Assembly: GCF_002018365.1 (NCBI RefSeq)
Contig: NZ_MVKX01000009.1
Coordinates: forward strand, 113,538-177,537
From: Acinetobacter amyesii
GTDB lineage: Bacteria; Pseudomonadota; Gammaproteobacteria; Pseudomonadales; Moraxellaceae
Direction: 5' to 3'
DNA: 64,000 nucleotides
Below, piece by piece: positions 20,576 to 29,428 of the stretch. Each line of letters begins with the position of its first letter. The stretch's first letter is position 1. The notes under the pieces were generated by a model that did not search any database, had not been told where the DNA came from, and worked only from the letters and a program-made list of their open reading frames with translations. Both the position numbers and the translations under genes were made by a program.

Positions 20576-21391
20576 TCATGCGCCAAAGGCTTGCACACCT
20601 TGGTAAATAAAATAGCAGCCGACTGTTGTTAATAAACATGCAAAACAACGCTTTAGCATAAATGGCGACAACATATGAGCCACTTTCGCACCCAATTTTG
20701 CAGTGATGAAGCTCATTACACTAATCCCGATAAATGCATAAATATGGATATAACCAATGGTATTGGGAACCACGATATCGGCTTGATGACCAAACCACAT
20801 AAAGCCGAGTGCCCCAGCAATCGCAATTGGTAAACCACATGCAGCAGAGGTTGCGACTGCTTTTTGCATAATGACGCCGTTTTTATTCAAATACGGGACG
20901 GTTAAGCTGCCACCACCAATACCGAAGATCGCAGAGGCAATCCCAATGCCGCCGCCGGCTGCCATTTGCATGGCTTGTGAGGGTAAATGTTTATTCGGAT
21001 CAACCGGTGTCGCTGCACCGCGAAACATTTTAAAAGCCACCCAGACCGCAAAAAAGCCGATTAACAGTTGCAAGCCCTGCCCTGAGAGATAATCAGCAAT
21101 GCCTGCACCGAAAAATGAACCGATCACCAAACCTGGTGCCAAATTCCGAAAGACATTCCACAGCACTGCACCTTTTTTATGATGCGCCGAAACCGAACTG
21201 AGTGAGGTCACAATAATCGTGGCCAAAGACGTGCCTACCGCCATGTGCATAATCACACTGGGATCATACTGAAGTTGGGTAAAGACGATGAATAAAATTG
21301 GCACAATAATCAGACCACCGCCCACACCAAATAGCCCCGCAGCAAAACCAGCGATTGCACCAATCAGTAAATATATGATTAACTCCATCAA
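20576..21391 (-). CDS. TauE/SafE (TSUP) family sulfite/organic-anion exporter
   Basis: Inner-membrane protein of 271 residues with about eight TM segments in two repeated halves. Each half opens with the family's Gly-rich signature: AGFAAGLFGVGGGLIIVP near the start and GIASAIFGIGGGSLTVP about 135 residues later. TSUP proteins export sulfite, sulfoacetate or related anions, but the substrate cannot be read from sequence. Two adjacent ATGs (21391, 21388) are possible starts. It lies between a GntR regulator gene and the divergent birA gene. Confidence 0.88.
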   Translation of the reverse strand: MMELIIYLLIGAIAGFAAGLFGVGGGLIIVPILFIVFTQLQYDPSVIMHMAVGTSLATIIVTSLSSVSAHHKKGAVLWNVFRNLAPGLVIGSFFGAGIADYLSGQGLQLLIGFFAVWVAFKMFRGAATPVDPNKHLPSQAMQMAAGGGIGIASAIFGIGGGSLTVPYLNKNGVIMQKAVATSAACGLPIAIAGALGFMWFGHQADIVVPNTIGYIHIYAFIGISVMSFITAKLGAKVAHMLSPFMLKRCFACLLTTVGCYFIYQGVQAFGA

Positions 21392-21417
21392 TATTATTCC
21401 ACAACTCTCAGATTCAA

Positions 21418-22173
21418 ATGGATTTAGAGACCAGACACTTACAGCAATTGCTGAGCACAGTACCTCAACCGCCTGAAGTTTTATTACTGAAGCCCATTAC
21501 CACATCGACCAATGACGATGTCCGTGAGATTGCTAAAAAAGGCATTCAACATGTTTTGGTATGCAGTGAACAACAGACTCAAGGCCGTGGGCAACGCGAT
21601 CATCAATGGGTCTCACCCGTTGGTAATATCTATTTAAGCACATTGCTGAATTTACAGACAGCGATAGATGGACGGCTTGCACTTGAAATTGCCTTAAATA
21701 TCTTGCAAATGCCAAGTTTGCAAAATCTAGCATTGCAAGTGAAATGGCCCAATGACCTGTATAGCCCACAAGGCAAATGGGGCGGGATTTTGATTGAACC
21801 GATTTCGCCACATCAAGCGATTGTCGGCGTTGGCATGAACTTATTTCCGATTCCATCCGCAGGAATTGAGCAACGTGCAACCTCGTTATCTGAACTCGGA
21901 CTTCCCTCGCCAAACCGTTTGCAGTTAATTGCTGAACTGTATGCCGCGATCCAACTTGCTGGTGAATGGTTCGATCATAACTGCTATAACCTCGCTGCAC
22001 GATTCAACCATTATGCTGCATTTATGCAACAGCCTGTTGAACTTGAACACCTGCAAGGCAAAAGCCAAGGCCGCTTTCTCGGTATTGAAAATGATGGTTC
22101 GATCAACATCCAAACTTCGCAGCGCTTAGAAAATCATTTCCAAGGTCGCTTACGTTTAGCAGATCAATCATAA
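21418..22173 (+). CDS. birA: Biotin-[acetyl-CoA carboxylase] ligase, monofunctional BirA
   Basis: Activates biotin to biotinyl-5'-AMP and transfers it to the biotin carboxyl carrier protein. The protein of 251 residues has the catalytic domain (STNDDV, then [15 protein letters not shown] and KWPNDLY) and a small C-terminal domain with [12 protein letters not shown]. The N-terminal DNA-binding wing found in E. coli BirA is absent, so this is a class I ligase that does not repress bio genes. It is followed 22 bp later by coaX, a common pairing in gammaproteobacteria. Confidence 0.93.
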   Translation: MDLETRHLQQLLSTVPQPPEVLLLKPITTSTNDDVREIAKKGIQHVLVCSEQQTQGRGQRDHQWVSPVGNIYLSTLLNLQTAIDGRLALEIALNILQMPSLQNLALQVKWPNDLYSPQGKWGGILIEPISPHQAIVGVGMNLFPIPSAGIEQRATSLSELGLPSPNRLQLIAELYAAIQLAGEWFDHNCYNLAARFNHYAAFMQQPVELEHLQGKSQGRFLGIENDGSINIQTSQRLENHFQGRLRLADQS

Positions 22174-22195
22174 ACAGGATTGCAAAGGCCTACTG

Positions 22196-22924
22196 ATGAA
22201 AAAATTATGGCTCGATGTCGGTAATACCCGGCTGAAATACTGGATTACCGAACACGATCAAATCATAGAGCATGCTGCGGAACTGCATTTACAGTCGCCT
22301 GCTGAACTCCTACTCGGTTTGATCCAGCACTTTAAAAGTTTGGACTTAGATCAGGTCGGAATTTCTTCGGTACTCGACAAAAAAAATAATGATCGGATTC
22401 AAAAAATTCTTAAATTTTTAGCCATTCCTGTCACCATTGCCAAAGTTCATGCCGAATATGCGGGCTTGCGCTGTGCCTACGAAGATACCAGTAAATTCGG
22501 GATCGACCGTTGGCTGCAAATGCTCGCAGTGGTCAAAGACCCTACACAAAAATACTGTGTCATTAGCTGTGGCACGGCTCTCACCATTGACTTAACGGAT
22601 GGCTTACAACATTTAGGCGGCTATATTTTGCCAAATTTGTATTTGCAACGTGATTCGCTCATCCAAAACACCAAAGGCATTAAAATTCCAGATGCCACCT
22701 TTGATGAGCTGTCTCCTGGTAAAAACACCATCGACGCTGTTCATCATGGCATCTTGCTCAGCTTGGTCAGCACCATTGAAAAGGTTCTTGATAAATATCC
22801 AAGTCAGTTGATTTTAACCGGTGGCGATGCTGCACTATTTGCACGCTATTTAGAAAAATATCAGCCGGCTGTCGAAGCAGATTTGCTGCTTAGAGGCCTA
22901 CAAAGTTATGTAAATGGCGTGTAA
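22196..22924 (+). CDS. coaX: Type III pantothenate kinase CoaX
   Basis: First enzyme of coenzyme A synthesis, phosphorylating pantothenate. At 242 residues it is a typical short CoaX. It has the ASKHA phosphate-binding start [13 protein letters not shown], the catalytic FGIDRWLQM block, [10 protein letters not shown] and LGGYILPNL. The type III form is insensitive to CoA feedback and replaces CoaA. It lies downstream of birA and is closed by a strong terminator, so birA-coaX form an operon. Confidence 0.95.
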   Translation: MKKLWLDVGNTRLKYWITEHDQIIEHAAELHLQSPAELLLGLIQHFKSLDLDQVGISSVLDKKNNDRIQKILKFLAIPVTIAKVHAEYAGLRCAYEDTSKFGIDRWLQMLAVVKDPTQKYCVISCGTALTIDLTDGLQHLGGYILPNLYLQRDSLIQNTKGIKIPDATFDELSPGKNTIDAVHHGILLSLVSTIEKVLDKYPSQLILTGGDAALFARYLEKYQPAVEADLLLRGLQSYVNGV

Positions 22925-22953
22925 TTTAGCCATTTATGTGATAGCAAACTGTG

Positions 22954-22987
22954 AAAGCGTGATGGCCAATGGTGATCACGCTTTTTT
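22954..22987 (+). terminator. Terminator of birA-coaX
   Basis: 10-bp stem (22954-22963 with 22975-22984) followed by a T run. Confidence 0.88.
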
Positions 22988-23150
22988 ATTGAGGGTCATT
23001 TCATACAAGCGTGGTTACAAATTGTATCGCGATTCATGACCTTTTTTCGTCCAAGGAATTACAATAGCCTGCGATGATCGACAGATACATCAGCAACTTT
23101 ATAATTTAAAAATGTCTTTCAAGATAGAATATAAGACGAAGAGTATAGAT

Positions 23151-23828
23151 ATGAAATTTAAAAATTTACTGGGTTTAAGCCTGCTCGCCTCTACATTATT
23201 CTTCGGCGGTTGTACCACGACACAAAATTTAGCCAACTCTAAAATCCCTGCCGAAATCAAATCACAGCTCAGCACCTCTGAAGCAGTTTTGGGCTATTTT
23301 GGAGATGAAGATAATCCTGATTACTGCGGCTGCGTATCGTATATTGACTCAAGTTATTACATGACCCCAGTCCAAGACGGCTATTACCGTGTACTTTTAG
23401 GTCGTAATGCCACAGGTGATTTTTTAGTCCAAGATTTTTACCAAGAAACCAAAACCCCTCAATCCTCACCTGCTTGGGTCAAAGATCCGATGAAACTATT
23501 TAGTTTCAGTGGCAGTGATATTGAAGGCCCAGTAACGCTTTATCGCAAAAACGGCAAAGTAGAATCAACCTTTGTGAACCAAGATGGCGTGAGCATCCAA
23601 GGCGAAGAGTTTTATCCAACAGGACAACGTGGCGCAGCTTACAAAGTCGATGAAAATGGCAATGATGCCTATCGCTTATGGTATGCCTCAGGAAAAATTG
23701 CGGCTGAATATGTGGTCGATACCGATGGTGAATATGTTGGTGTTTACAAAGCATGGCAGGAAGATGGTCGCGAAGCCAATGACGACATTGACGACATTCG
23801 TGAACGTGTTGCTTTAGAACTCGACTGA
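23151..23828 (+). CDS. Putative lipoprotein with MORN-like/YwqK-type repeats
   Basis: Exported protein of 225 residues of unknown function. I chose ATG 23151 because it opens a clean lipoprotein signal (KFKNLLGLSLLASTLFFGGC, lipidated Cys at 21). The longer frame adds a charged, non-signal stretch. The mature part has a two-Cys segment (YCGCV) and then repeated short motifs of the form LYRKNGKVEST, FYPTGQRGAAY, LWYASGKIAAEY and AWQEDGRE. These look like the antitoxin-type YwqK/MORN variant repeats that fold as beta-hairpins. No partner gene is adjacent. It is monocistronic with its own terminator. Confidence 0.7.
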   Translation: MKFKNLLGLSLLASTLFFGGCTTTQNLANSKIPAEIKSQLSTSEAVLGYFGDEDNPDYCGCVSYIDSSYYMTPVQDGYYRVLLGRNATGDFLVQDFYQETKTPQSSPAWVKDPMKLFSFSGSDIEGPVTLYRKNGKVESTFVNQDGVSIQGEEFYPTGQRGAAYKVDENGNDAYRLWYASGKIAAEYVVDTDGEYVGVYKAWQEDGREANDDIDDIRERVALELD

Positions 23829-23851
23829 TCTATCAATAATTCGAACAAACA

Positions 23852-23876
23852 AAAAGGCGCAGATTGCGCCTTTTTT
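23852..23876 (+). terminator. Terminator after the MORN-like lipoprotein gene
   Basis: 9-bp stem (23852-23860 with 23866-23874), 5-nt loop and T run. Confidence 0.88.
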
Positions 23877-23974
23877 CTCTTCAATTGCACCAATTGCATG
23901 ATTGCAATCTCAGTCTTCACTAAATATCTTATCTACAAAACACGCGATCTATTAAACACGCGCACAGAACCTAG

Positions 23975-24568
23975 CTAAGCCGTTAAAATCGGCTCTAACA
24001 CGTGCCACAGTTGTGGAATCTCAGAAAAGCCATCCTTTGCTGTGAAATGCCCCGCTTCTTTCACCTCATAAATTTGTGCATTTATAAAATTGCCCAATTG
24101 GATCGCAACCGGTGGCGGTACGATAGGATCATTGGATGAAATCAGACTGATACAAATCGGCATATAGGTCTGTAAAACACCGCTATCCATTTTTGCACGT
24201 TGAATAAATGCGGTTAATTCAGGTTGTGTCGGTAAACTACTTTTAAAACCCGATACAAAAACGCCCGCTTTAATCCGTGTGCCATGCTGTTCAAAATATT
24301 GATTGAGATAATGCAGCGTGGTTAAGCACCCCAAACCATGTGCAATCACAATGGTATTTTCATCCAAATCAGGCATTTGCAACGCTAGAAATTTCTGCCA
24401 ATGGTCAAAATCAGGTTGTGCCGCATTTGCCATCACGATGCGTCGAGAATAATGTCCAGCTTCTTGCAGCTTTCGTCCCAACCAAGGAAACCAATGATCA
24501 TTCGGTGATGCATCATGACCATGAACAATATAGATCTTTTGGCTTTCTGGCGTATGCGGTGTATTCAT
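23975..24568 (-). CDS. RBBP9/YdeN-like alpha/beta hydrolase lacking the catalytic serine
   Basis: Small single-domain protein of 197 residues with the RBBP9/YdeN fold: IYIVHGHDASPNDHWFPWL at the oxyanion loop, and the acid and base residues in SSNDPIVPP and EAGHFTAKDGF. The nucleophile elbow, normally HSLG, reads AHGLGC, with Gly at residue 78 (codon GGT where AGT would give Ser). Asp and His of the triad are kept. Family members are serine hydrolases, so this copy is probably inactive or has changed function, unless the base is a sequencing error. It starts at the ATG beside a 280-bp intergenic region and is monocistronic. Confidence 0.85.
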   Translation of the reverse strand: MNTPHTPESQKIYIVHGHDASPNDHWFPWLGRKLQEAGHYSRRIVMANAAQPDFDHWQKFLALQMPDLDENTIVIAHGLGCLTTLHYLNQYFEQHGTRIKAGVFVSGFKSSLPTQPELTAFIQRAKMDSGVLQTYMPICISLISSNDPIVPPPVAIQLGNFINAQIYEVKEAGHFTAKDGFSEIPQLWHVLEPILTA

Positions 24569-24810
24569 TATTTGATTCTTATTTTAGGTGATTATTTTTG
24601 GTGGAGCGTTCAATTTGCAGTTCGGCAAATTTTCACCTCTGTTTTAAACCTGTCACCTACACGCTCTCAATGTCAATTTGGCATCTTTTTGTAATAATTT
24701 AGCTCAGTTCGGTATATATCGGATCATATAGCCAAATTGCTCCAGTACTTTCTATTAAATGCACTCAATCACTTTGCTTAAGCGCACAGTCTCGTCAAAT
24801 TACAGCCATA

Positions 24811-24838
24811 AAAAAAGGCGCTGAATGCGCCTTTTTTT
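24811..24838 (-). terminator. Terminator downstream of ffh
   Basis: 10-bp stem (24812-24821 with 24827-24836) flanked by A/T runs, just after the ffh stop on the minus strand. Confidence 0.88.
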
Positions 24839-24847
24839 CAGTCCAAA

Positions 24848-26251
24848 TTACTTCGGATCTTTACTGCCGAACAATGGACCCATGCCACCGCCGCCAAATT
24901 GTTTTTGCATATTGCCTAATGATTTCATCATTTTTGCCATACCTGTTGGGTTGGCAAATTTCTTCATCATTTTCGCCATTTGCGCATGTTGCTTGATGAG
25001 TTTATTCACTTCTGCAACATCCATACCACAGCCTGCTGCAATACGTTTTTTACGGCTTGGATTCATCAAGTCTGGGTTACGACGTTCTTTAATGGTCATC
25101 GATTGAATAATCGCTTCCATTTTCTTCACTTGCTTTTCAGGATTTGCTTGTGCAATTGCATCTTGAATCCCTGAGTTGCTCATGCCTGGAAGTTTATCCA
25201 GGAAGCCCATCATGCCGCCCATTTTATTCATTTGTTCAAACTGCATCAGCATATCTTCAAAGTTGAAGCTACCGCCTTTTTGCAGTTTTTTCGCCATTTT
25301 TTCGGCTTTTTCTTTGTCGATTTTACGTTCAACTTCTTCGACCAAAGAAAGTACGTCACCCATACCCAAAATACGCTGTGCGATACGTTCAGGATGGAAT
25401 GGCTCTAGGGCATCGAGTTTTTCACCCATACCCAAGAATTTGATTGGTTTGCCAGTAATGGCACGAACAGAAAGTGCTGCACCACCACGTGCATCACCAT
25501 CCGTTTTTGTCAGGATCACACCCGTCAAAGGTAAGGCATCATTAAAGGCTTTTGCCGTATTCGCCGCATCCTGACCGGTCATGGCATCAACCACGAACAA
25601 TGTTTCAGTCGGCTTAATCGCTGCATGAAGCTCTTTAATTTCATCCATCATTTCGTCGTCTACATGTAAACGACCTGCTGTATCGACAATCAAGACATCA
25701 GCAAATTGAATTTTTGCTTGCTCAATCGCACGATTTGCGATGGTAATTGGTTTTTCGTCTGCGCTTGATTCAAAGAAAATCGCGCCAACTTCACCTGCAA
25801 CTGTTTGTAGCTGTTTAATCGCTGCTGGACGATAAACGTCGGCAGACACCATTGCTACTTTTTTCTTTTGACGTTCTTGTAAGAAACGTGCAAGTTTTGC
25901 CGCAGTAGTTGTTTTACCCGCACCTTGCAAACCTGCAAGAAGCACAACAACTGGTGGTTTTGCCGCTAGGTCTAGGCTTTCATTCGCCTCACCCATCATT
26001 TTGGTCAATTCGTCATGAACGATTTTGACGAAAGCCTGCCCCGGTGATAACTGAGTCATCACTTCTTGGCCCAATGCTTCTTCCTTAACTTTCGCGATGA
26101 ATTCACGAGTTACAGGTAACGCAACATCGGCTTCAAGAAGTGCCATACGTACTTCGCGTAACGTATCTTTAATATTGTCTTCGGTTAGCTGCCCTGAGCC
26201 AGTAACATTTCTTAAACTCTGCGTGAGTCGTTCTGTTAAGGTATCAAACAT
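24848..26251 (-). CDS. ffh: Signal recognition particle protein Ffh
   Basis: SRP54 GTPase that binds 4.5S RNA and signal sequences and delivers ribosomes to FtsY. It has 467 residues: an N-terminal helical bundle, a G domain with GLQGAGKTTT (107-116), DTAGRLHVDD, TKTDGDARGGAAL and the closing GMGDV, then the Met-rich M domain with FEQMNKMGGMMGFL and the RNA-binding RNPDLMNPSRKKRIAAGCG. The C-terminus is Met/Gly-rich. It is divergent from ypjD, an order conserved in gammaproteobacteria. The 4.5S RNA gene is not here. Confidence 0.98.
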   Translation of the reverse strand: MFDTLTERLTQSLRNVTGSGQLTEDNIKDTLREVRMALLEADVALPVTREFIAKVKEEALGQEVMTQLSPGQAFVKIVHDELTKMMGEANESLDLAAKPPVVVLLAGLQGAGKTTTAAKLARFLQERQKKKVAMVSADVYRPAAIKQLQTVAGEVGAIFFESSADEKPITIANRAIEQAKIQFADVLIVDTAGRLHVDDEMMDEIKELHAAIKPTETLFVVDAMTGQDAANTAKAFNDALPLTGVILTKTDGDARGGAALSVRAITGKPIKFLGMGEKLDALEPFHPERIAQRILGMGDVLSLVEEVERKIDKEKAEKMAKKLQKGGSFNFEDMLMQFEQMNKMGGMMGFLDKLPGMSNSGIQDAIAQANPEKQVKKMEAIIQSMTIKERRNPDLMNPSRKKRIAAGCGMDVAEVNKLIKQHAQMAKMMKKFANPTGMAKMMKSLGNMQKQFGGGGMGPLFGSKDPK

Positions 26252-26389
26252 TGCAAAATCCGCTTAAAATAGCCATGAGCAAAAAATTGTTTCTTAAAAT
26301 AGAAAATTTATGCATAGAATGCTATAGGATACTTTAGTTCTTGCAGAATTTATATAAATGAATATTCAACATCCTGAAAAAGGTTTGAC

Positions 26390-27199
26390 ATGATCAGTCT
26401 CCCCTTGGTTTACACGATCCTAGCATTAATCGCTTATACCACGTCTTTTTGGTATTTATTCAGCCATTTAATGTCTAAACGTGCGCCGAACCATTGGTTT
26501 ATTGGTGTTGTACTTGGTTTAGGCATGTTATTGCATGCAGGTGTTTTATATAACGACATGTTGACGCCTATGGGTGTGAACTATGACGTGTTCAACCTGA
26601 TGTCATTTACTTCAGGTCTCATGCTATTACTCAGTGTGTTATTTAGTACCTATCGACCTGTGCTTGCAATGAACCTGCTGGGCATTCCTGTGGCAGCGAC
26701 TGGGTTGATTTTAGGCTTCGCATTTAGTCGACAAAATCAATTCATAGAGCAACATTCACTGGGTTTAGACATCCATATTATTTTGTCGCTTTCCGCGTAT
26801 GCCGTCCTACTGATGGCAACTATTCAAGCGGTCATTTTGCGTTTACAAGACCGTGAACTGAAAAACAAGCAGAAAAAACGTGTATGGGTGAGCCTGCTTC
26901 CATCCTTCCAAGCCATGGAATCTTTACTATTTGATTTATTAATTGCTGGTTTTGCACTACTGACCGTGGCGCTTGGGTTTGGTTTCTTCACCATCGATAA
27001 CTTCTTTGCACAGCATTTGGCGCATAAAACTGCCTTTAGCATCATTTCATGGTTCGTCTATGGTGCCTTGCTCATTGGACACTATCGATTCGGCTGGCGT
27101 GGTCAAAAAGCCATTCGCTTTACCATTATTGGGTTCTGTCTATTGGCAGTTGGCTTTATTGGATCTAAGTTTATTTTAGAAATGGTTTTGGGCCGCTAA
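26390..27199 (+). CDS. ypjD: Inner-membrane CcsA/HemX-like protein YpjD
   Basis: Polytopic protein of 269 residues with about eight TM helices of the cytochrome c assembly (CcsA/HemX) superfamily. The body holds conserved His residues in TM segments (LGMLLHAGVLY, EQHSLGLDIHIIL, then HKTAFSIISWFVYGALLIGHY), which in the superfamily may contact haem. The CcmC/CcmF-type WD-rich haem motif is absent, so cytochrome maturation itself is not implied. YpjD (CorB-like annotation also exists) is classically next to ffh, as here. Its function is not settled. Confidence 0.88.
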   Translation: MISLPLVYTILALIAYTTSFWYLFSHLMSKRAPNHWFIGVVLGLGMLLHAGVLYNDMLTPMGVNYDVFNLMSFTSGLMLLLSVLFSTYRPVLAMNLLGIPVAATGLILGFAFSRQNQFIEQHSLGLDIHIILSLSAYAVLLMATIQAVILRLQDRELKNKQKKRVWVSLLPSFQAMESLLFDLLIAGFALLTVALGFGFFTIDNFFAQHLAHKTAFSIISWFVYGALLIGHYRFGWRGQKAIRFTIIGFCLLAVGFIGSKFILEMVLGR

Positions 27200-27248
27200 G
27201 TCGACGATGAAACGATTTAATATTTTATAAAGAAGTAAATTTTATCAA

Positions 27249-27273
27249 GAAGGGAGCTAAGGCTCTCTTTTTA
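27249..27273 (+). terminator. Terminator after ypjD
   Basis: A 7-bp stem with one G-U pair (AGGGAGC with GCTCTCT), a short loop and T5. Confidence 0.7.
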
Positions 27274-27306
27274 TAGCTTGATTATTCACACAGAAATAGC
27301 AGGCAT

Positions 27307-27335
27307 AAAAAAAGCGCTATACAGCGCTTTTTTTT
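27307..27335 (-). terminator. Terminator downstream of the cold-shock gene
   Basis: 8-bp stem (27311-27318 with 27323-27330) and, on the minus strand, a T run. It lies just past the csp stop. Confidence 0.85.
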
Positions 27336-27348
27336 CATTACGTCTAAA

Positions 27349-27558
27349 TTATAGAGCAACGATGTTTACAGCATTCGGGCCTTTTTGACCTTGAGCGATG
27401 CTGAAAGAAACCTTTTGGCCTTCTTGCAAAGTTTTGAAGCCAGAACCAGTGATTTCGCTGAAGTGAGCAAAAACGTCAGGACCGTTGTCTTGTGCAATAA
27501 AACCGAAACCTTTAGTTTCGTTGAACCATTTAACTGTACCAGTAACTGTATTAGACAT
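27349..27558 (-). CDS. Cold-shock protein, CspA family
   Basis: Single cold-shock domain of 69 residues that binds single-stranded RNA/DNA and melts mRNA structure. RNP1 (KGFGFIA) and RNP2 (VFAHF) are intact, and the start [14 protein letters not shown] is diagnostic. AGG at 7 bases before ATG is a fair ribosome site. It is followed by a terminator and is monocistronic. Whether it is cold-induced or constitutive (CspC/E-like) cannot be told from sequence. Confidence 0.96.
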   Translation of the reverse strand: MSNTVTGTVKWFNETKGFGFIAQDNGPDVFAHFSEITGSGFKTLQEGQKVSFSIAQGQKGPNAVNIVAL

Positions 27559-28001
27559 AATAATACCTATTAATTTGTTGATTTAGCCATTGGATGATGA
27601 CTGACTATAACTTGGAAAATAATAAAGAATTGAACTTCATTTCTGTAAAAAACGAAGGATTATGACTAACACTGCGATACTTAAAGAAAATTTACGAAAC
27701 AATACTTTTTTTCTAGTTGCAGCCATCATACATGAAATCTTAAAAGATTCAAGCACAGTATATGTTGTTGATTCCATTAAAAAACAACAGTAAAAGCCAT
27801 CTTCTTATTATTACTATCCATCTGTATTTACTCATTTTATTGTTTAAGTTTTATGTCAGTCAAGACTTTACGACTTTGGTCCTAATTTCACCAAATAATT
27901 ACATAAAATCTTGTGATTTCGTATTCCGCGTCACCAGAAGCACAAAACCTAGACATCCCTTTCAAAACCACGTATAACTCCGTTTTTCAATTTTTGGCTG
28001 T
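27559..28001. other. Intergenic region between divergent csp and dusC
   Basis: 443 bp, AT-rich. CspA-type genes often have long structured 5' leaders, so much of the left half may be the csp leader transcribed leftward. A TATAGT at 27605-27610 (minus strand reading) could be a -10, but I see no convincing -35. A 71-codon frame on the plus strand (27762-27977) has no ribosome site or family features and is probably not a gene. Confidence 0.4.
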
Positions 28002-28940
28002 GTGACCGTGAAACTTGTTCTTGCGCCGATGGAAGGCTTAACCGACCCAATTATGCGAGATGTGTTGACGCATGTGGGGAGTTTTGACTGGTGTGTAACC
28101 GAGTTTATCCGCGTCACGGACTCTGTCCTGCCCGACCATATTTATCATAGCTATTGTCCTGAACTGAACAATGCAGGCAAAACTGCAGCAGGAACACCAG
28201 TTCATGTACAGTTCTTAGGTAACAATCCGACCATGCTGGCGGCAAATGCTGTACGCGCGGTAGAACTTGGTGCCCCTGCGATTGATATGAACTTTGGTTG
28301 CCCTGCAAAAACCGTCAACCGCCACCGTGGTGGTTCAGTTCTGCTGGATGAGCCTGAAGTGGTGTATGAGTTAGTCAAAGCTGTGCGTGATGCTGTTCCG
28401 AGTCATATTCCTGTATCAGCAAAAATGCGTTTGGGTTATATGGACCGTAACTTCACTATGGAAAATGCGCATGCCATCGAAGATGCAGGAGCTGCATGGG
28501 TTACAGTCCATGCGCGGACCAAAGCCGATGGTTATACCCCGCCTGCCTTTTGGGATCAGTTGCAACCCATTCGTGAAGCATTGAAAATTAACGTGATTGC
28601 CAACGGTGAAATTTGGAACAATGCCGATGCCAAACAGTGCCAACTCGAATCGGGTTGTGAAGACCTAATGATTGGTCGTGCTGCAGTCACCACCCCTGAC
28701 ATTACACAGTGTATTCGTCGTAATACCGATGAACCGCTAATTACCTGGCATGAACTGCTTGGCTTACAAATTCGTTTCTTAAATGGTTCGTATAAAAAAG
28801 AAATGAATATGGTCGGTCGTTATAAACAATGGCTCGGCATGATGTCAAAGCACTATCCAGAAGCCAAAGCCCTTTGGGATGAAGTAAAACGTGTCAAACC
28901 ACTCGATGAAATCGTGGAAAAACTCAAAGCCGGTATGTAA
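28002..28940 (+). CDS. dusC: tRNA-dihydrouridine(16) synthase DusC
   Basis: FMN-dependent enzyme that reduces a uridine of tRNA to dihydrouridine, a D-loop modification. The protein of 312 residues has the TIM-barrel start LVLAPMEGLTDP, the catalytic Cys in MNFGCPAKTVNRHRGG (about residue 98), AKMRLGY, the VHARTKADGYTPPAFWDQL signature specific to the DusC branch, and NGEIW plus MIGRAAV for FMN phosphate binding. The start is GTG at 28002, or the next in-frame GTG 6 bases on; neither has a strong ribosome site. Confidence 0.94.
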   Translation: MTVKLVLAPMEGLTDPIMRDVLTHVGSFDWCVTEFIRVTDSVLPDHIYHSYCPELNNAGKTAAGTPVHVQFLGNNPTMLAANAVRAVELGAPAIDMNFGCPAKTVNRHRGGSVLLDEPEVVYELVKAVRDAVPSHIPVSAKMRLGYMDRNFTMENAHAIEDAGAAWVTVHARTKADGYTPPAFWDQLQPIREALKINVIANGEIWNNADAKQCQLESGCEDLMIGRAAVTTPDITQCIRRNTDEPLITWHELLGLQIRFLNGSYKKEMNMVGRYKQWLGMMSKHYPEAKALWDEVKRVKPLDEIVEKLKAGM

Positions 28941-28973
28941 GTTTTAAAAACACATATCAAAGCGTAGCCGCAG

Positions 28974-29008
28974 AGCCTTTGAACACACCTACAGTGTTCA
29001 AAGGCTTT
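28974..29008 (+). terminator. Hairpin terminator between convergent dusC and the SseB-like gene
   Basis: Perfect 13-bp stem (28974-28986 with 28994-29006) and a 7-nt loop. The T run is interrupted by Gs. The right arm contains the stop codon of the convergent SseB-like gene. Confidence 0.7.
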
Positions 29009-29366
29009 GTTGTTTGGCAAACTCTAAAATTGCGTCGATCTCATCTGCCAAAAACTCTTTCGGATGTTCCGAAGTCGGGTTCATCACCAAGCTTGCGCCT
29101 TTGGTAATCGCAAATAATTTTTCAGCACTGATCATGACAAATTCTGCGTCTGCACCAACATCCTGTTGAAGCATCGCAAGACTCAGAAAGAATGGAATGG
29201 CTTGCTCGCCCTGCTCCGTTTCCATTAATTGAAAATGCAGATGCTGCTCAGCATCACGCTCACCCAAACAATACACTTGGCTAGCTAAAAGTTGCTGATA
29301 AAAGTCTTGGTATTGCTCAGGATGATCTAAAGTCGATTCATAAAGATGTTGAAGCGTGTCGTTCAT
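28998..29366 (-). CDS. SseB N-terminal-domain protein
   Basis: Small cytoplasmic protein of 122 residues. The middle matches the SseB N-terminal domain: EQAIPFFLSLAMLQQ, where a strand and helix follow a surface loop, then FVMISAEKLFAITKGASLVMNPTS. E. coli SseB has been linked to serine sensitivity, but the molecular role is unknown. I chose ATG 29366 over the upstream ATG because the shared part of the family starts near MNDTLQHLYES and the extension is charged and unconserved in character. It may be co-transcribed with the NERD gene 62 bp upstream. Confidence 0.75.
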   Translation of the reverse strand: MNDTLQHLYESTLDHPEQYQDFYQQLLASQVYCLGERDAEQHLHFQLMETEQGEQAIPFFLSLAMLQQDVGADAEFVMISAEKLFAITKGASLVMNPTSEHPKEFLADEIDAILEFAKQQSL

Positions 29367-29428
29367 TGTTATTGTCCGTCTATTTTTATCAGTCAGATAC
29401 TGTTCACAATCCACAGCATACAGGAAGT

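Noticed and set aside
27762..27977. 71-codon ORF between csp and dusC
   Set aside because: No ribosome site, low-complexity hydrophobic start, and no recognisable family. Probably chance in AT-rich DNA.
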